The notes below the pieces were generated by a model, which was not told where the DNA came from, ran no database searches, and worked only from the letters and a program-made list of their open reading frames with translations. The translations under genes were made by a program, and so were the position numbers. Positions 1 through 9,068 of a stretch of 64,000 nt of DNA are shown here, piece by piece. Source of the DNA: Bernardetia sp. (GTDB taxonomy: Bacteria; Bacteroidota; Bacteroidia; Cytophagales; Bernardetiaceae). The first letter of the stretch is position 1. Every line of letters begins with the position of its first letter. Where the stretch lies: assembly GCA_020630575.1 (NCBI GenBank), contig JAHDBD010000025.1, forward strand, positions 1-64,000, in the 5' to 3' direction.

Positions 1-13
1 CGGACAAAGAATT

Positions 14-52
14 AAGCCTTTTTAATCATAACTGATTAGAAAGGCTTTTTTT
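14..52 (+). terminator. Rho-independent terminator of a gene left of the window
   Basis: Two 15-base arms (14-28 and 33-47, one mismatch) surround a 4-base loop and are followed by a run of T on the plus strand. This is the usual form of an intrinsic terminator. The gene it serves lies before base 1. Confidence 0.75.
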
Positions 53-230
53 GTGGAAAAGGGTTTTTATACAACTCTAGTGAAAAAGCTGATGGAGAAA
101 AATTTATTAGAGTAAATCAAGTAATAATAGTAATTTATTGAGTCAAAATTATCTTTTTTAAAAAATATTTTAGAGATTTGTACTATCACAAAATTCACTA
201 TATTTTTCTTGTTTTTTGATTAATTCTTTT

Positions 231-1232
231 ATGAATAAATTAGCTACTACAACTCCTTCTGCGTCTATATTAGATTATTTCAAACTTCATTTTATTGTAA
301 TTATTTGGGGTTTTACAGCTATTTTGGGAAAATGGCTTACAATTCCTGCTGTTGAAACGGTTCTGTATAGAACTATAATTGCAGCCGTTGTTTTAGCTTT
401 TGTTGTAAAACGGAATGAGTGGCTGATTTCAACAAAATTTATTTTTCAGCTTCTTTTTACAGGAATGATTGTGGGAGCACATTGGATTACATTCTTTGCA
501 GCAGCCAAAGTAGCTAATGTTTCTATTTGTTTAATTGGACTTTCTACAGCGTCGCTTTGGACTGCTTTTATTGAACCTATTTTCAATAAGAAAAAAATAA
601 AGCTCTATGAAGTCGCTTTAGGTCTTGTTATTATTTTTGGTTTGTATATAATTATGAGGGCTGATTTAGAAAGTAACATGATGTTAGGGCTTATTTTAGG
701 TGTTATTTCTGCTGTTTTGGCAGCTCTTTTTTCTACCATTAATGGAAAATTTACTCATCTTGCTGAACCTAATACCATTACTGTTTTGGAGATGAGTGGT
801 GCAGCCATTGGAATTATATTATTTCTTCCTTTTTATTCTGCTTATTTTACAGGAGTAGAAGGAATTGATATGGTTTTGAAAAATAACACAGTTTATTTTA
901 AAGAAGGAGAGTGGTTTTTTGATTTTGTCAATTCAATATATCTTACTACTGATGCAGTTATGATTTTTATTTTAGCTATAGTTTGTACCGTTTATACTTA
1001 TTCGGTAAGTATTGAGCTTTTACGAAGACTTACTGTTTTTATGACTAACCTGACTATTAATTTAGAACCTGTTTATGGAATAATTTTGGCAGCTATTTTC
1101 TTTAATGAACATGAAAAGATGGATTCTAATTTTTACATTGGTGCAATAATCATTTTATCATCTGTACTCTCTTACCCAGTTTTTAATTATGTAAATAAGA
1201 GAATGAAGAAGAGAAAGCAAAAATTGGTTTAA
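231..1232 (+). CDS. EamA/DMT-family transporter
   Basis: A polytopic inner-membrane protein of 333 residues with about ten hydrophobic segments arranged as two halves, which is the layout of EamA-type drug/metabolite exporters of the DMT superfamily. The motif FIIWGF-type stretch near the start (residues about 22-30, VIIWGFTAILGK) and the repeated half with LEP (residues NLEPVYGI, helix 9) are typical of this family. A TTG at 216 also opens the frame, but the ATG at 231 leaves a normal short cytoplasmic leader and is preferred. The substrate cannot be read from sequence. The gene stands alone, convergent with the large sensor gene, with only 28 bases between the stops. The family is secure and the function is only general. 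Confidence 0.85.
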   Translation: MNKLATTTPSASILDYFKLHFIVIIWGFTAILGKWLTIPAVETVLYRTIIAAVVLAFVVKRNEWLISTKFIFQLLFTGMIVGAHWITFFAAAKVANVSICLIGLSTASLWTAFIEPIFNKKKIKLYEVALGLVIIFGLYIIMRADLESNMMLGLILGVISAVLAALFSTINGKFTHLAEPNTITVLEMSGAAIGIILFLPFYSAYFTGVEGIDMVLKNNTVYFKEGEWFFDFVNSIYLTTDAVMIFILAIVCTVYTYSVSIELLRRLTVFMTNLTINLEPVYGIILAAIFFNEHEKMDSNFYIGAIIILSSVLSYPVFNYVNKRMKKRKQKLV

Positions 1233-1260
1233 AACAAAAGTCTTTATTAAAACAATTATT

Positions 1261-4200
1261 TTATAGGCGAATTCCTAAAAGCGTAATATCATCACGTTGA
1301 GGTGCTGTGCGTTGATGCTGCTCTAAAAGCTTTTCTAATTCTTGTTTTTGTTTTTCTGTGGGAAGATCTGCTATTTTTTCTAATTTTTCTATGATTACAT
1401 TTGAACCTACTTTTTGCCCTTGTAAATCAGACTGATCTGCAAAACCATCACTCATTAGATATACCATTGAGCCATTTTGTAGAATGATTGTTTGTTCTTT
1501 AAAATTACTATCTTGTCTTTTACTTCTTCGTCCACCAATTGACATTCTATCACCTTTAAGTTTAATTATCTGATGATTTTCTACATAAAACATAGATTGC
1601 TTTGCTCCTGCAAAAGTAATTTTATTTCCTGTTTCAGTCTTATCTAAACAAAAAATAGATATATCCATTCCATCATCATTCTTTGCTTTTTCTTGTTGAA
1701 GGGCAGCACGAACATCCTGATGTAATTTCTCTAGAATTTTAGCAGGAGAAAAAATACGTTCAATAGTAACAATTTCATTCAAAAGAGCATTTCCTATCAT
1801 AGACATGAATCCACCTGGAACACCGTGTCCTGTACAATCTACAATAGCTACAAATGTTTTGCCTTTATAATTTACTGTCCAGTAAAAATCACCACTTACA
1901 ATATCTTTAGGCTTGAAAATTACAAAATATTCATCAAAAAGCCTGTTCATTTCTTCTGGAGTAGGTAAAACAGCCTGTTGAATTGTAAGAGCATAACGAA
2001 TTGAATCAGTAATATTTCTGTTTTTTTCTTGAATAATTTCGTACGATTTAGCATTGCTTTGTGCAATAGAAATATAGGCTGCTAATGCTTCCAATATTAC
2101 AACATCTTCTTTTTTATAGGCATTTTTTCTAAATGACTGTACTGTAAGAACACCTACTGTTTTTTCATTGATAACTAAAGGAACATAAATAACAGATTTA
2201 GGCATTTTGCCTATATCCAAGTACTTTAACTGAGAGTTTTGAGCAAAATGTTCATCTATGTCATTTATCCAAATAGATTTTTTCTTAGTAAAACTTTGCA
2301 CTGAAAGACGATTAACCTGAGAAAGAGAATCACTATGAGCAGCAAGTAACTCTCCGTGTTCAATATAATTTTTAAACTCAATCTTATTTTCCTTTTTCTT
2401 ATAAATACCTATTCCAAAACCTTCTGCTGGCATGAGAGCCAAAATATTTTGATAAATGGTTTGTACAAGTGTATCAGTTTGAAGTTTTGCAGTAATTTTT
2501 TGTCCAATTTCTCCTACTTTGTGGATTTGCTGATAGGATTCTGTAATAGCTTGACGTTGCTCTTCAATTCTATCTCTTTGTGATTCAATTTCTTCTTTTT
2601 GTTGATTAATCTCTGCTGTACGCTGTTGAACTGTTTCCTCTAATTTTAAGTTCTGTCTTTTAATTCTTCCTATCTGATAGCGATAAGCTAAAAATACTAG
2701 AATTAAAAATACCAGAACTAAACCTACCCAAAAATAGGCTGTTTGATAGAAAAAGGGCTTTACCTTAAAATTTACAGTAGCTACTTCTTTACTCCAAATA
2801 CCATCATTGTTAGCCGCCATTACTTCAAAAGTGTATTCTTTTGGTAGCAATCCTGTATAGAGTGCATCTCTTTCGTTGATAACTTCTATCCAGTCTTCAT
2901 CAAATCCTTTCAAACGATATTTGAAGTGCATATCTGAAGGAGAAACAAGACTAAGTCCTGTAAAATGAAAGATAACCCGTTTTGCTCCTGCTTCTACAGT
3001 TATTTTTTCATTTTTTAGAGAAGGGAATGAATGATTAATACTATCTATTGCCATGTTTAGAATATAAACAGGAGGAGGAAGTAAATTTTCAGATATTTTG
3101 GTAGGATTAATCATAGAGAGACCTCCAATAGTAGGAAACCACATTCTTCCTTGACTATCTTTTAGAAAGTGTACAGCTCCTGTACATTCCTCTTCTTTCA
3201 TTCCATCACTTCTATCAAAAATTTCTGTTTTCAGGTCGGTTCTTTTTCCTTGAAAATAATCTGTAACTGAATTTCTATCTATCTTAATCACTCCAGAGGA
3301 AGACGCAAGCCATAAATCATTATTGCTATCTTCACGAATATCAAAAACGGCATCAACAGGAAAACCTGTAGATGGACTAAAAATGTTTATCTTATTTATA
3401 TTATTAGGTGAAATAGCAACTAGTCCAGAATTTGCACAAATCCAAAGAATTTTCCTAGAATCATAACGAGCTGAAAAGGCTAGATTAGAAGGTAATCCTT
3501 CTGTTTGTGTATAAATTTTACTGACTTTCCTTGTTTTGAGATTTATGATATTTACACCAGCATCATTGGTAGAAACGATTAGTTTTCCATCTTGAGTTGG
3601 TTCTATACCCATCACAAAATTAGAAGTTAATCCGTCATCTTTTGTAAAGGGAATCCATTTTTGTTCAGAGGCAGAGTATTCATCTAGTCCACCACCACGA
3701 GTTCCTATCCATATACTTCCATTTATAGTCTGAGTAATTACTCTAACTTGATTATCACTAAGACCATCTGCAGTAGTAAAAAGTTTTTCACTTCCATCAG
3801 AAGAAATTCGTAGCACTCCTGCATAAGAGCCTACCCAAATATTGCCTTCTCTATCTTTAAAAATGGCACGTAAACGGTCAATAGAAAGAGGTGTTTTGAA
3901 AGTATATGTTCCTATATTTTGATTATTTATAGTATTCATAATCCCTGCATCCGAACCAATCCAGTAGGTATCTTTTTCTACTTCTTGTATTGAACTAACT
4001 GAAACAGAAGCTAATCCCTGTTGAACTGTATAATTTACAAACTTTCCATCTTTTAAACGTATAAGTCCTGCTCTATACATTGCCAACCAAATATTTCCTT
4101 CTCTGTCTGTACTGACGTGCATTACATTATTGTGAGGAAGTCCATTTTCGGTATTCAAAACTTCATAGCGATTGGTTAGAGAATTTTTTCTGAATAAACC

Positions 4201-5121
4201 AGCACTTGTAGCAAACCAAATACTACCTTCTGCATCTTCTATAATATCATTAATTGTAATCCCTTCAAATTCTTTTATAACTTTGGATTTTCCATTTTGG
4301 ATACAGTTTACTCCATTTATTGTTCCTACCCAAAGTGTATTTGTTTTATCTAATAAAAGACCTGTAATTACATCATTTGAAAGTAAACCATTTTCTACAT
4401 TATATTTTTCTACAATTTCGTTTTGATAAGCAAATAAGCCTTTTCCTTCTGTTCCTATCCAAATTGTACTGTTAGCTCCACTTTCTCCATATTGAAGTTC
4501 ATTAACAGAAATAGAATTAATTTCGGGAATTTTGCTAAGAGTAGTAAAGACACCATCTTTATAAACGATTATGCCATTTCCTCGTGTACCTATCCATAGA
4601 GAACCATCTTTTATTTTTACAATAGATTCAATAGAATAGTCTGGAAAGTTACCCTGTGTAGTTTCAGAAGTATAAAAATTAAAATTATTGTCTTTTTGTA
4701 CAATTAATCCACTTCCATGTGTACCTATCCAAAGTGAATCATCTTGAGTTTGATAAAGTGATGAGATAGAACTATTAGTAAGATAAGGTAGATTTTTTTT
4801 ATCAAAAATTTTGAATTCTACTCCATCAAAACGTATTAAACCACTATATGTACTTGCCCAAATAAAACCATCTTTTGATTGGTATACGTAATTTAGAGTA
4901 TTGGTAGGAAGACCATTTCTAGTTGTCCATTGGTCAATTATATACTGCGAAATTTGTTTTTTAGGGTCTAAAGCAAAACCAAATGTTGAAGAGAGTGCAT
5001 AAAAAAGCAAACTTAAAAACAACGTAAGGGCAGTTGTTATTGAACTAGGTTTATAAAACCATTTAGGAAAATAAAATATGCAACTAAAAGAAATTTTTGG
5101 TATCACGTCAGAATTATTCAA
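1261..5121 (-). CDS. Propeller / Y_Y_Y / GAF / SpoIIE-type PP2C phosphatase sensor
   Basis: A 1286-residue membrane sensor. In order it has a long N-terminal leader with a hydrophobic segment (about 28-50) and roughly a dozen two-component-regulator propeller repeats of the form LWIGT..GL (about 55-690). A Y_Y_Y domain follows (about 720-795, containing FKYRLKGFDEDW), then a membrane helix (about 798-818), a Glu/Gln-rich coiled coil, a GAF domain (about 880-1020) and a C-terminal PP2C/SpoIIE phosphatase. The phosphatase keeps its acidic metal-binding motifs (VSGDFYW, DCTGHGVPGGFMS, DGMDIS, MSDGFADQ, RDDITLLG), so it should be active on Ser/Thr phosphoproteins. Propeller sensors normally end in a histidine kinase, so the phosphatase output is notable. 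It is the last gene of a probable three-gene minus-strand run, 57 bases after the small gene. Partner and ligand are unknown. The exact start is uncertain because the 25 residues before the hydrophobic segment are unusually long. Confidence 0.9.
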   Translation of the reverse strand: MNNSDVIPKISFSCIFYFPKWFYKPSSITTALTLFLSLLFYALSSTFGFALDPKKQISQYIIDQWTTRNGLPTNTLNYVYQSKDGFIWASTYSGLIRFDGVEFKIFDKKNLPYLTNSSISSLYQTQDDSLWIGTHGSGLIVQKDNNFNFYTSETTQGNFPDYSIESIVKIKDGSLWIGTRGNGIIVYKDGVFTTLSKIPEINSISVNELQYGESGANSTIWIGTEGKGLFAYQNEIVEKYNVENGLLSNDVITGLLLDKTNTLWVGTINGVNCIQNGKSKVIKEFEGITINDIIEDAEGSIWFATSAGLFRKNSLTNRYEVLNTENGLPHNNVMHVSTDREGNIWLAMYRAGLIRLKDGKFVNYTVQQGLASVSVSSIQEVEKDTYWIGSDAGIMNTINNQNIGTYTFKTPLSIDRLRAIFKDREGNIWVGSYAGVLRISSDGSEKLFTTADGLSDNQVRVITQTINGSIWIGTRGGGLDEYSASEQKWIPFTKDDGLTSNFVMGIEPTQDGKLIVSTNDAGVNIINLKTRKVSKIYTQTEGLPSNLAFSARYDSRKILWICANSGLVAISPNNINKINIFSPSTGFPVDAVFDIREDSNNDLWLASSSGVIKIDRNSVTDYFQGKRTDLKTEIFDRSDGMKEEECTGAVHFLKDSQGRMWFPTIGGLSMINPTKISENLLPPPVYILNMAIDSINHSFPSLKNEKITVEAGAKRVIFHFTGLSLVSPSDMHFKYRLKGFDEDWIEVINERDALYTGLLPKEYTFEVMAANNDGIWSKEVATVNFKVKPFFYQTAYFWVGLVLVFLILVFLAYRYQIGRIKRQNLKLEETVQQRTAEINQQKEEIESQRDRIEEQRQAITESYQQIHKVGEIGQKITAKLQTDTLVQTIYQNILALMPAEGFGIGIYKKKENKIEFKNYIEHGELLAAHSDSLSQVNRLSVQSFTKKKSIWINDIDEHFAQNSQLKYLDIGKMPKSVIYVPLVINEKTVGVLTVQSFRKNAYKKEDVVILEALAAYISIAQSNAKSYEIIQEKNRNITDSIRYALTIQQAVLPTPEEMNRLFDEYFVIFKPKDIVSGDFYWTVNYKGKTFVAIVDCTGHGVPGGFMSMIGNALLNEIVTIERIFSPAKILEKLHQDVRAALQQEKAKNDDGMDISIFCLDKTETGNKITFAGAKQSMFYVENHQIIKLKGDRMSIGGRRSKRQDSNFKEQTIILQNGSMVYLMSDGFADQSDLQGQKVGSNVIIEKLEKIADLPTEKQKQELEKLLEQHQRTAPQRDDITLLGIRL

Positions 5122-5178
5122 CTGATAGATTCAGAGAAAAAATAATAGATTAAATTTAGGGTAGTATTAAGTAAATAA

Positions 5179-5433
5179 TTACTTTCCTCCTGCTCCCCCA
5201 CCATATCGCCCTGTACCAAAAACATAAACGCCATAATAAGTGCTGCGATATGTTCTGTCACGGCAGTTTCCCCATTTATCACGCATATTTTCAGGACAGT
5301 TTTCATTCAGATCTTTTATAAGGTCTTTGTCATGAGCTGTACTTAACCCTAAACTACTTTTCGAAGCTGCATAGGTGGTAAGAAGAAGAAAAAACAATCC
5401 ACCAAAGACGATAATTTTTGTAAGTATTGACAT
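5179..5433 (-). CDS. Small secreted or membrane-anchored protein with Gly-rich tail
   Basis: An 84-residue protein not assigned to any named family. A hydrophobic stretch at residues 6-24 could be a signal peptide or anchor. The mature part has two cysteines (NENCPENMRDKWGNC) that could form a disulphide, and ends with a Tyr/Gly-rich tail, GTGRYGGGAGGK. It lies 52 bases downstream of the DUF4178 gene and 57 bases upstream of the giant phosphatase gene on the same strand, which suggests co-transcription and a shared envelope role (inference). An overlapping 62-codon frame (5118-5306) is read as a shadow because it lacks these features. Confidence 0.6.
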   Translation of the reverse strand: MSILTKIIVFGGLFFLLLTTYAASKSSLGLSTAHDKDLIKDLNENCPENMRDKWGNCRDRTYRSTYYGVYVFGTGRYGGGAGGK

Positions 5434-5485
5434 AATCTTTTATTTTGAAAATGAGATATTTAAGTTTAAAAAGATATTTATTTTT

Positions 5486-6838
5486 TTATTCTGCACTTAT
5501 TCCTGCATAAATATATTTTTCTTTCGTTTTTCTTCCTATTTTACCAAAACTAATAAGCAAAGCTACAATAGTAAGAAAACCACTTAACATCAAGAAATAT
5601 CTACTAAGTAATGCGCCTTCATTTACAGTAAAATTAATGATAGCTTGTGATTTAGTAGCATCAGTAAAATAAGTAGAATCTGTTTTTGCATAAATGCGAG
5701 CAAAATAGTCTCCTTCTTCTACAAATTTGAAATATTTAGAAGAAGATGTTTCTGACTCTGTCCAATTTCCTTCAGAGTCTGTTCCTGATTCATACCAAAA
5801 ATCGCTTTCTACTGCATTAATTACATTTTTTTCTTTATCTAAAAGCTCTACAACTACATACATCCCTTGATTCTGATAACTTTTAAATTGGACACTCCAC
5901 TCAATATTGTAGTTTGTGTTTGTATTATCAATTTTGATAGGTTTAGACAAATAACCTTCTTTTTTGTCTATATCTTTTGTATCAACTTTTGTCGAAGAAA
6001 TAGGTGTTCCATCAGAAAAAAGAGAAACCAAGAAAACTAAAAAAGCTACTAGAGCTGCTGCACTTGTTACTTTACGGATGGTAGAAAAGCCTTTGTCTCT
6101 CTCTTGATAGGTGTCAATATATGGGTTTCCTTTTAATGCTTGATATAATTCTTCTTTAGAAATTTTCTTTTCTGCTGAAAATTCTTTCCAACCATCACCT
6201 TGTTCGACAGTATAGCTCCATATTCCTTCTTGATAAGTAGCAAAATGAGTTTGAGTTCCGACTGCATAAGGATCTTCTTTTTCGGTTTCTCCTTCAAAAA
6301 ACTCTAAAAATAAAGAACCATATTCAGTAACTCTATAATCAGCTCTTCCTTCATAAAAGTTAGTAAAAAGCTCTAAATTAGTAGGGTCTGCATCTGTTTT
6401 ATCAACAGTAATAGGCATTCCTAATGAATATCCTTCCTTATCTTCATTCAAGTAAAAACGCTCATTTTTTCCTTCTTGCGTGTTTTGTAATATATAAGTG
6501 TCTGAGTACCAAGTTTCATTACTATATCCTGAACCTTCATCACTGGTATAATATTCTTTATGGGAAGAACGGTAACGCAGACGTGCTGTAATTATAAATT
6601 CTTTTTCTTCTAAATTAAGAACCTGACCTACTCTAAGAAAGCTATAATAAGGAAAGTTTTCTGTTTTTAGACTTTCATTAAGAACACGGTTGAAAGCTAA
6701 ATCTGAAGCCACTCCACAATTATAACAATACATATAACGCACCTCCTCATCCCACACATAGTTAGTATGCTGACAACTCGGACATGTTTTGGGGTTAGTA
6801 AAGTTCCCTATTTTTTTGAGTATATTAGGTGTATTCAA
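5486..6838 (-). CDS. Zinc-ribbon DUF4178 membrane protein
   Basis: A 450-residue protein. The N-terminus has a zinc ribbon with two Cys pairs, at residues 19/22 and 38/41. A DUF4178 domain follows (about 66-215), recognised by the opening LRVGQVLNLEEKEFIITARL and the conserved W..Y.L pattern. A hydrophobic segment (about 262-282), an extracytoplasmic beta-rich region and a second hydrophobic segment near the C-terminus complete the chain. DUF4178 proteins are of unknown function. In other bacteria they often neighbour DUF350 membrane proteins and spermidine synthase-like genes, neither of which is present here. This is the first gene of a likely minus-strand run with the small Gly-tailed protein and the phosphatase. 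Family assignment is good; role is unknown. Confidence 0.75.
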   Translation of the reverse strand: MNTPNILKKIGNFTNPKTCPSCQHTNYVWDEEVRYMYCYNCGVASDLAFNRVLNESLKTENFPYYSFLRVGQVLNLEEKEFIITARLRYRSSHKEYYTSDEGSGYSNETWYSDTYILQNTQEGKNERFYLNEDKEGYSLGMPITVDKTDADPTNLELFTNFYEGRADYRVTEYGSLFLEFFEGETEKEDPYAVGTQTHFATYQEGIWSYTVEQGDGWKEFSAEKKISKEELYQALKGNPYIDTYQERDKGFSTIRKVTSAAALVAFLVFLVSLFSDGTPISSTKVDTKDIDKKEGYLSKPIKIDNTNTNYNIEWSVQFKSYQNQGMYVVVELLDKEKNVINAVESDFWYESGTDSEGNWTESETSSSKYFKFVEEGDYFARIYAKTDSTYFTDATKSQAIINFTVNEGALLSRYFLMLSGFLTIVALLISFGKIGRKTKEKYIYAGISAE

Positions 6839-7202
6839 AAGGAATTATAGTTTAGTTTGACTCTAATTTTAATGGACTGGTATTCATTATTTTGATGCAA
6901 ACATAGTGCTGTTATTTAATATCAAGATAAGAAATATGATGTAATATAACCAATAAACCAAAATACTACAAATAACAGAAGGATAAAAGCAGAATTAAAG
7001 AGATACAATTTTTTTGAATAATATTAAGTAATTAAGTTAAAAATAAAATAAATAATTGTATAATTTAAAGATATTTTTTTTGTGAAATGAAACCTATATT
7101 ACCGTTTTACCGTTTGTTATATAGAAGCTAAATATCTTAATTATTATTACAGTTTAGCTTTCATTTTTTAAACTATATAATTCACTAAAATCAAATACTC
7201 TT
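6839..7202. other. Divergent intergenic region with one hairpin
   Basis: This 364-base spacer separates two divergent genes. It is very AT-rich and holds no credible reading frame. A hairpin with arms GAAGCTAAA (7124-7132) and TTTAGCTTTC (7153-7162) sits shortly before the 7203 start. It is followed by the stretch CATTTTTTAAACTAT (7162-7176), which recurs before two other genes. No clear TAnnTTTG promoter was found on either strand. Confidence 0.4.
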
Positions 7203-7895
7203 ATGAAATATAATAATAAAAATACAAGACACTCTAAATCAATAAATGATTTTATTTTATTGATTGTTCCTGTTATCTTTTTTTTGTTTCAAATAAATTC
7301 TGTTAATGCACAAAATGCTATTGAGTCTAACGAAACAGTCACTGAAATATTGGACTGGAATGTAGAAACAACAGAAGATAATGAAGCTACAAAAGAAGAA
7401 AAAGAATTGGCTGAACAAACAGCATTAGGTTGGGATAAATGGGATGCTGAACATCCAACTGAATCTTCTACTATAATCTATGATGAGGAAGTAGAAAATA
7501 ATAAAGTAAAATCTCCAGCTGAAGTTCTCAGAAGTGCATTGATTGGTAATTGGGAAGGTTTCTATGGAGGAAGTAAAGCATATATAAATTTCAAAGAAAA
7601 TAAAACAGTAGTTATTAATACTTCTGTATTTTCAAATGTTCCTTCAGCTTCAGGTAGAGAGCATACCCAACTGTATTACGAAATTGATGCTTCACAAAGT
7701 CCATATAAGCTAACTTTTTATAATAGGAACAAAGAAATAAAGGGAGTTTTTAGAATTAATGATAATAATCAAATTACTATATGTCATAATTTTAATACTA
7801 CTGAACAACCTAAGGAAATAGATAATAAATATACAGTAATTAACTTTTACAAGCTAGAAACTCAAAAAGAGAAAAAAGAAATTATAAATGAGTAA
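7203..7895 (+). CDS. Secreted lipocalin-like domain protein (paralogue 1)
   Basis: A 230-residue exported protein. A basic leader and hydrophobic segment end at about residue 37 (VNAQ), typical of signal peptidase I cleavage in Bacteroidota. An acidic Glu/Thr-rich linker follows (about 38-100). The C-terminal domain (about 108-225) begins ALIGNWEG, contains the core VFSN and KGVFRI, and ends in a beta strand with YKLE. This matches small lipocalin-like domains that open with a G.W motif. The next gene encodes a paralogue with the same C-terminal domain (shared SVFSN/DVFSN and MKGVFRID/IKGVFRIN cores) but without the acidic linker. Function is unknown. It is followed by a strong terminator. 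Confidence 0.7.
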   Translation: MKYNNKNTRHSKSINDFILLIVPVIFFLFQINSVNAQNAIESNETVTEILDWNVETTEDNEATKEEKELAEQTALGWDKWDAEHPTESSTIIYDEEVENNKVKSPAEVLRSALIGNWEGFYGGSKAYINFKENKTVVINTSVFSNVPSASGREHTQLYYEIDASQSPYKLTFYNRNKEIKGVFRINDNNQITICHNFNTTEQPKEIDNKYTVINFYKLETQKEKKEIINE

Positions 7896-7908
7896 AGTTT
7901 TTACTTAT

Positions 7909-7946
7909 AAAAAAAGCTAACTTTTTAATTAAAGTTAGCTTTTTTT
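7909..7946 (+). terminator. Rho-independent terminator after 7203-7895
   Basis: Arms AAAAAGCTAACTTT and AAAGTTAGCTTTTT surround a TTAATT loop, with a T run on the plus strand. Confidence 0.85.
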
Positions 7947-8084
7947 ATGAAAATTGTAACCTTATATACAAAGAAGACGTTATTATAGATAGGTAGTCAT
8001 TTTTTTAAGCTATCTAATAATTTGATTTTATTTCAAATTATCATTTTTTAAACTACTATTTTTTAATCTAATTTCAAATTTATT

Positions 8085-8552
8085 ATGGAACGTACAAAAC
8101 GTATGCTCGTTGTGATGCTGGCTTCATTTGGCATCTTTGCTCTTCTTACATTTTTAACTTTTTCTAGTTATGGACAAACTACCAACTCTCTAGACAATGC
8201 CGAAAAAGCATTAGTAGGTGCATGGGAAACAGAACTGAATGGAGAAACTAATTATTTTACTTTTAATGAAGATAACTCTCTAATAGTTCGTTCTGATGTT
8301 TTTTCAAATTCAAGTGCAAATACGAATGATAAGCAAGTAGGAGAAATGTCTTATAAGATAAACGCAAGTACAACTCCTAATCAAATAACTATCTACAGAG
8401 GAAACTCTGTAATGAAAGGTGTTTTCAGAATTGACAATAGTGAAAAAATTTCTTTATGTTTAAATATGGAAGATAATGACTATCAACCTACTACATTTAC
8501 AGATGATTATCTTATAATGACACTATATAAAGTAAAAGAAGAAGATAAATAG
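8085..8552 (+). CDS. Secreted lipocalin-like domain protein (paralogue 2)
   Basis: A 155-residue protein whose signal peptide ends about residue 31 (SSYGQ). The rest is one lipocalin-like domain that starts ALVGAWET and carries VFSN and MKGVFRID, in the same order as in the upstream paralogue. The two probably arose by tandem duplication, and the first copy later gained or kept an acidic linker. Each has its own terminator, so they are probably transcribed separately. Both share a leader stretch (CATTTTTTAAACTA) 25-30 bases before the start. Function is unknown; a role in the envelope or periplasm is inferred from the signal peptide only. Confidence 0.7.
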   Translation: MERTKRMLVVMLASFGIFALLTFLTFSSYGQTTNSLDNAEKALVGAWETELNGETNYFTFNEDNSLIVRSDVFSNSSANTNDKQVGEMSYKINASTTPNQITIYRGNSVMKGVFRIDNSEKISLCLNMEDNDYQPTTFTDDYLIMTLYKVKEEDK

Positions 8553-8633
8553 AAAAGGTATTAAAAATAAATGAAATTGATTTTCTAAAAATACTAAAAG
8601 TAAAAATAGTTAATATATTTGCTTACTCAAAAG

Positions 8634-8668
8634 AAACCTGCTATATTTGGTATAGACAGGTTTTTTTT
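8634..8668 (+). terminator. Rho-independent terminator after 8085-8552
   Basis: Arms AAACCTGCTATA and TATAGACAGGTTT (one bulged A) enclose a short loop, followed by eight T. Confidence 0.75.
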
Positions 8669-8688
8669 GTTCATTATGAAGCAAAAAA

Positions 8689-9036
8689 TTATACATCAAT
8701 AAATAAAACTTTTTGATTTGTAACCTCATCATTTTTCCATTCTAATCTGTATGTTTTTAAGGAAGGAGCATTTCCACGAGTAGAATTTCCTGTTTTAAGA
8801 TTAAAACAATAACTGTGAAGAGGACAAACTATCTCATTTTGCTCGTTTATAAAACCTTTGTGTAGGTCTGCTCCTGCATGAGAACAGTTATTTTGTACAG
8901 CAAAAAATCCGTCTTTGGTATGAGAAAGACAGATTTTCTCGTCTTCATTATTTGCATCAGAAACTGTCAGCAAAATTGAGGTTCCTAATGCAATTTTTTG
9001 TCTAGCATCCTGTTCTGAATCAAATAATTTTGTCAA
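8689..9036 (-). CDS. Rieske [2Fe-2S] ferredoxin-like protein
   Basis: A 115-residue soluble protein with both halves of the Rieske cluster motif: C-S-H in NNCSHAGADL and C-P-L-H in EIVCPLHSYCFNLKTG. These supply the two Cys and two His ligands of a [2Fe-2S] centre. Length and the GN(S)TRG turn match NirD-like or dioxygenase-ferredoxin subunits that act as small electron carriers. No oxygenase or nitrite reductase gene is adjacent, so its partner is unknown. Immediately upstream on the same strand lies the remnant of a methyltransferase gene, so an ancestral operon may have been partly lost. Confidence 0.88.
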   Translation of the reverse strand: MTKLFDSEQDARQKIALGTSILLTVSDANNEDEKICLSHTKDGFFAVQNNCSHAGADLHKGFINEQNEIVCPLHSYCFNLKTGNSTRGNAPSLKTYRLEWKNDEVTNQKVLFIDV

Positions 9037-9068
9037 TGTATAAGTAATTAAAAGAATTTTTGAAAATA

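Noticed and set aside
5118-5306. A 62-codon minus-strand frame
   Set aside because: It overlaps the small Gly-tailed protein in another frame and has no protein-like pattern, whereas the 84-codon frame has a hydrophobic leader and paired Cys.
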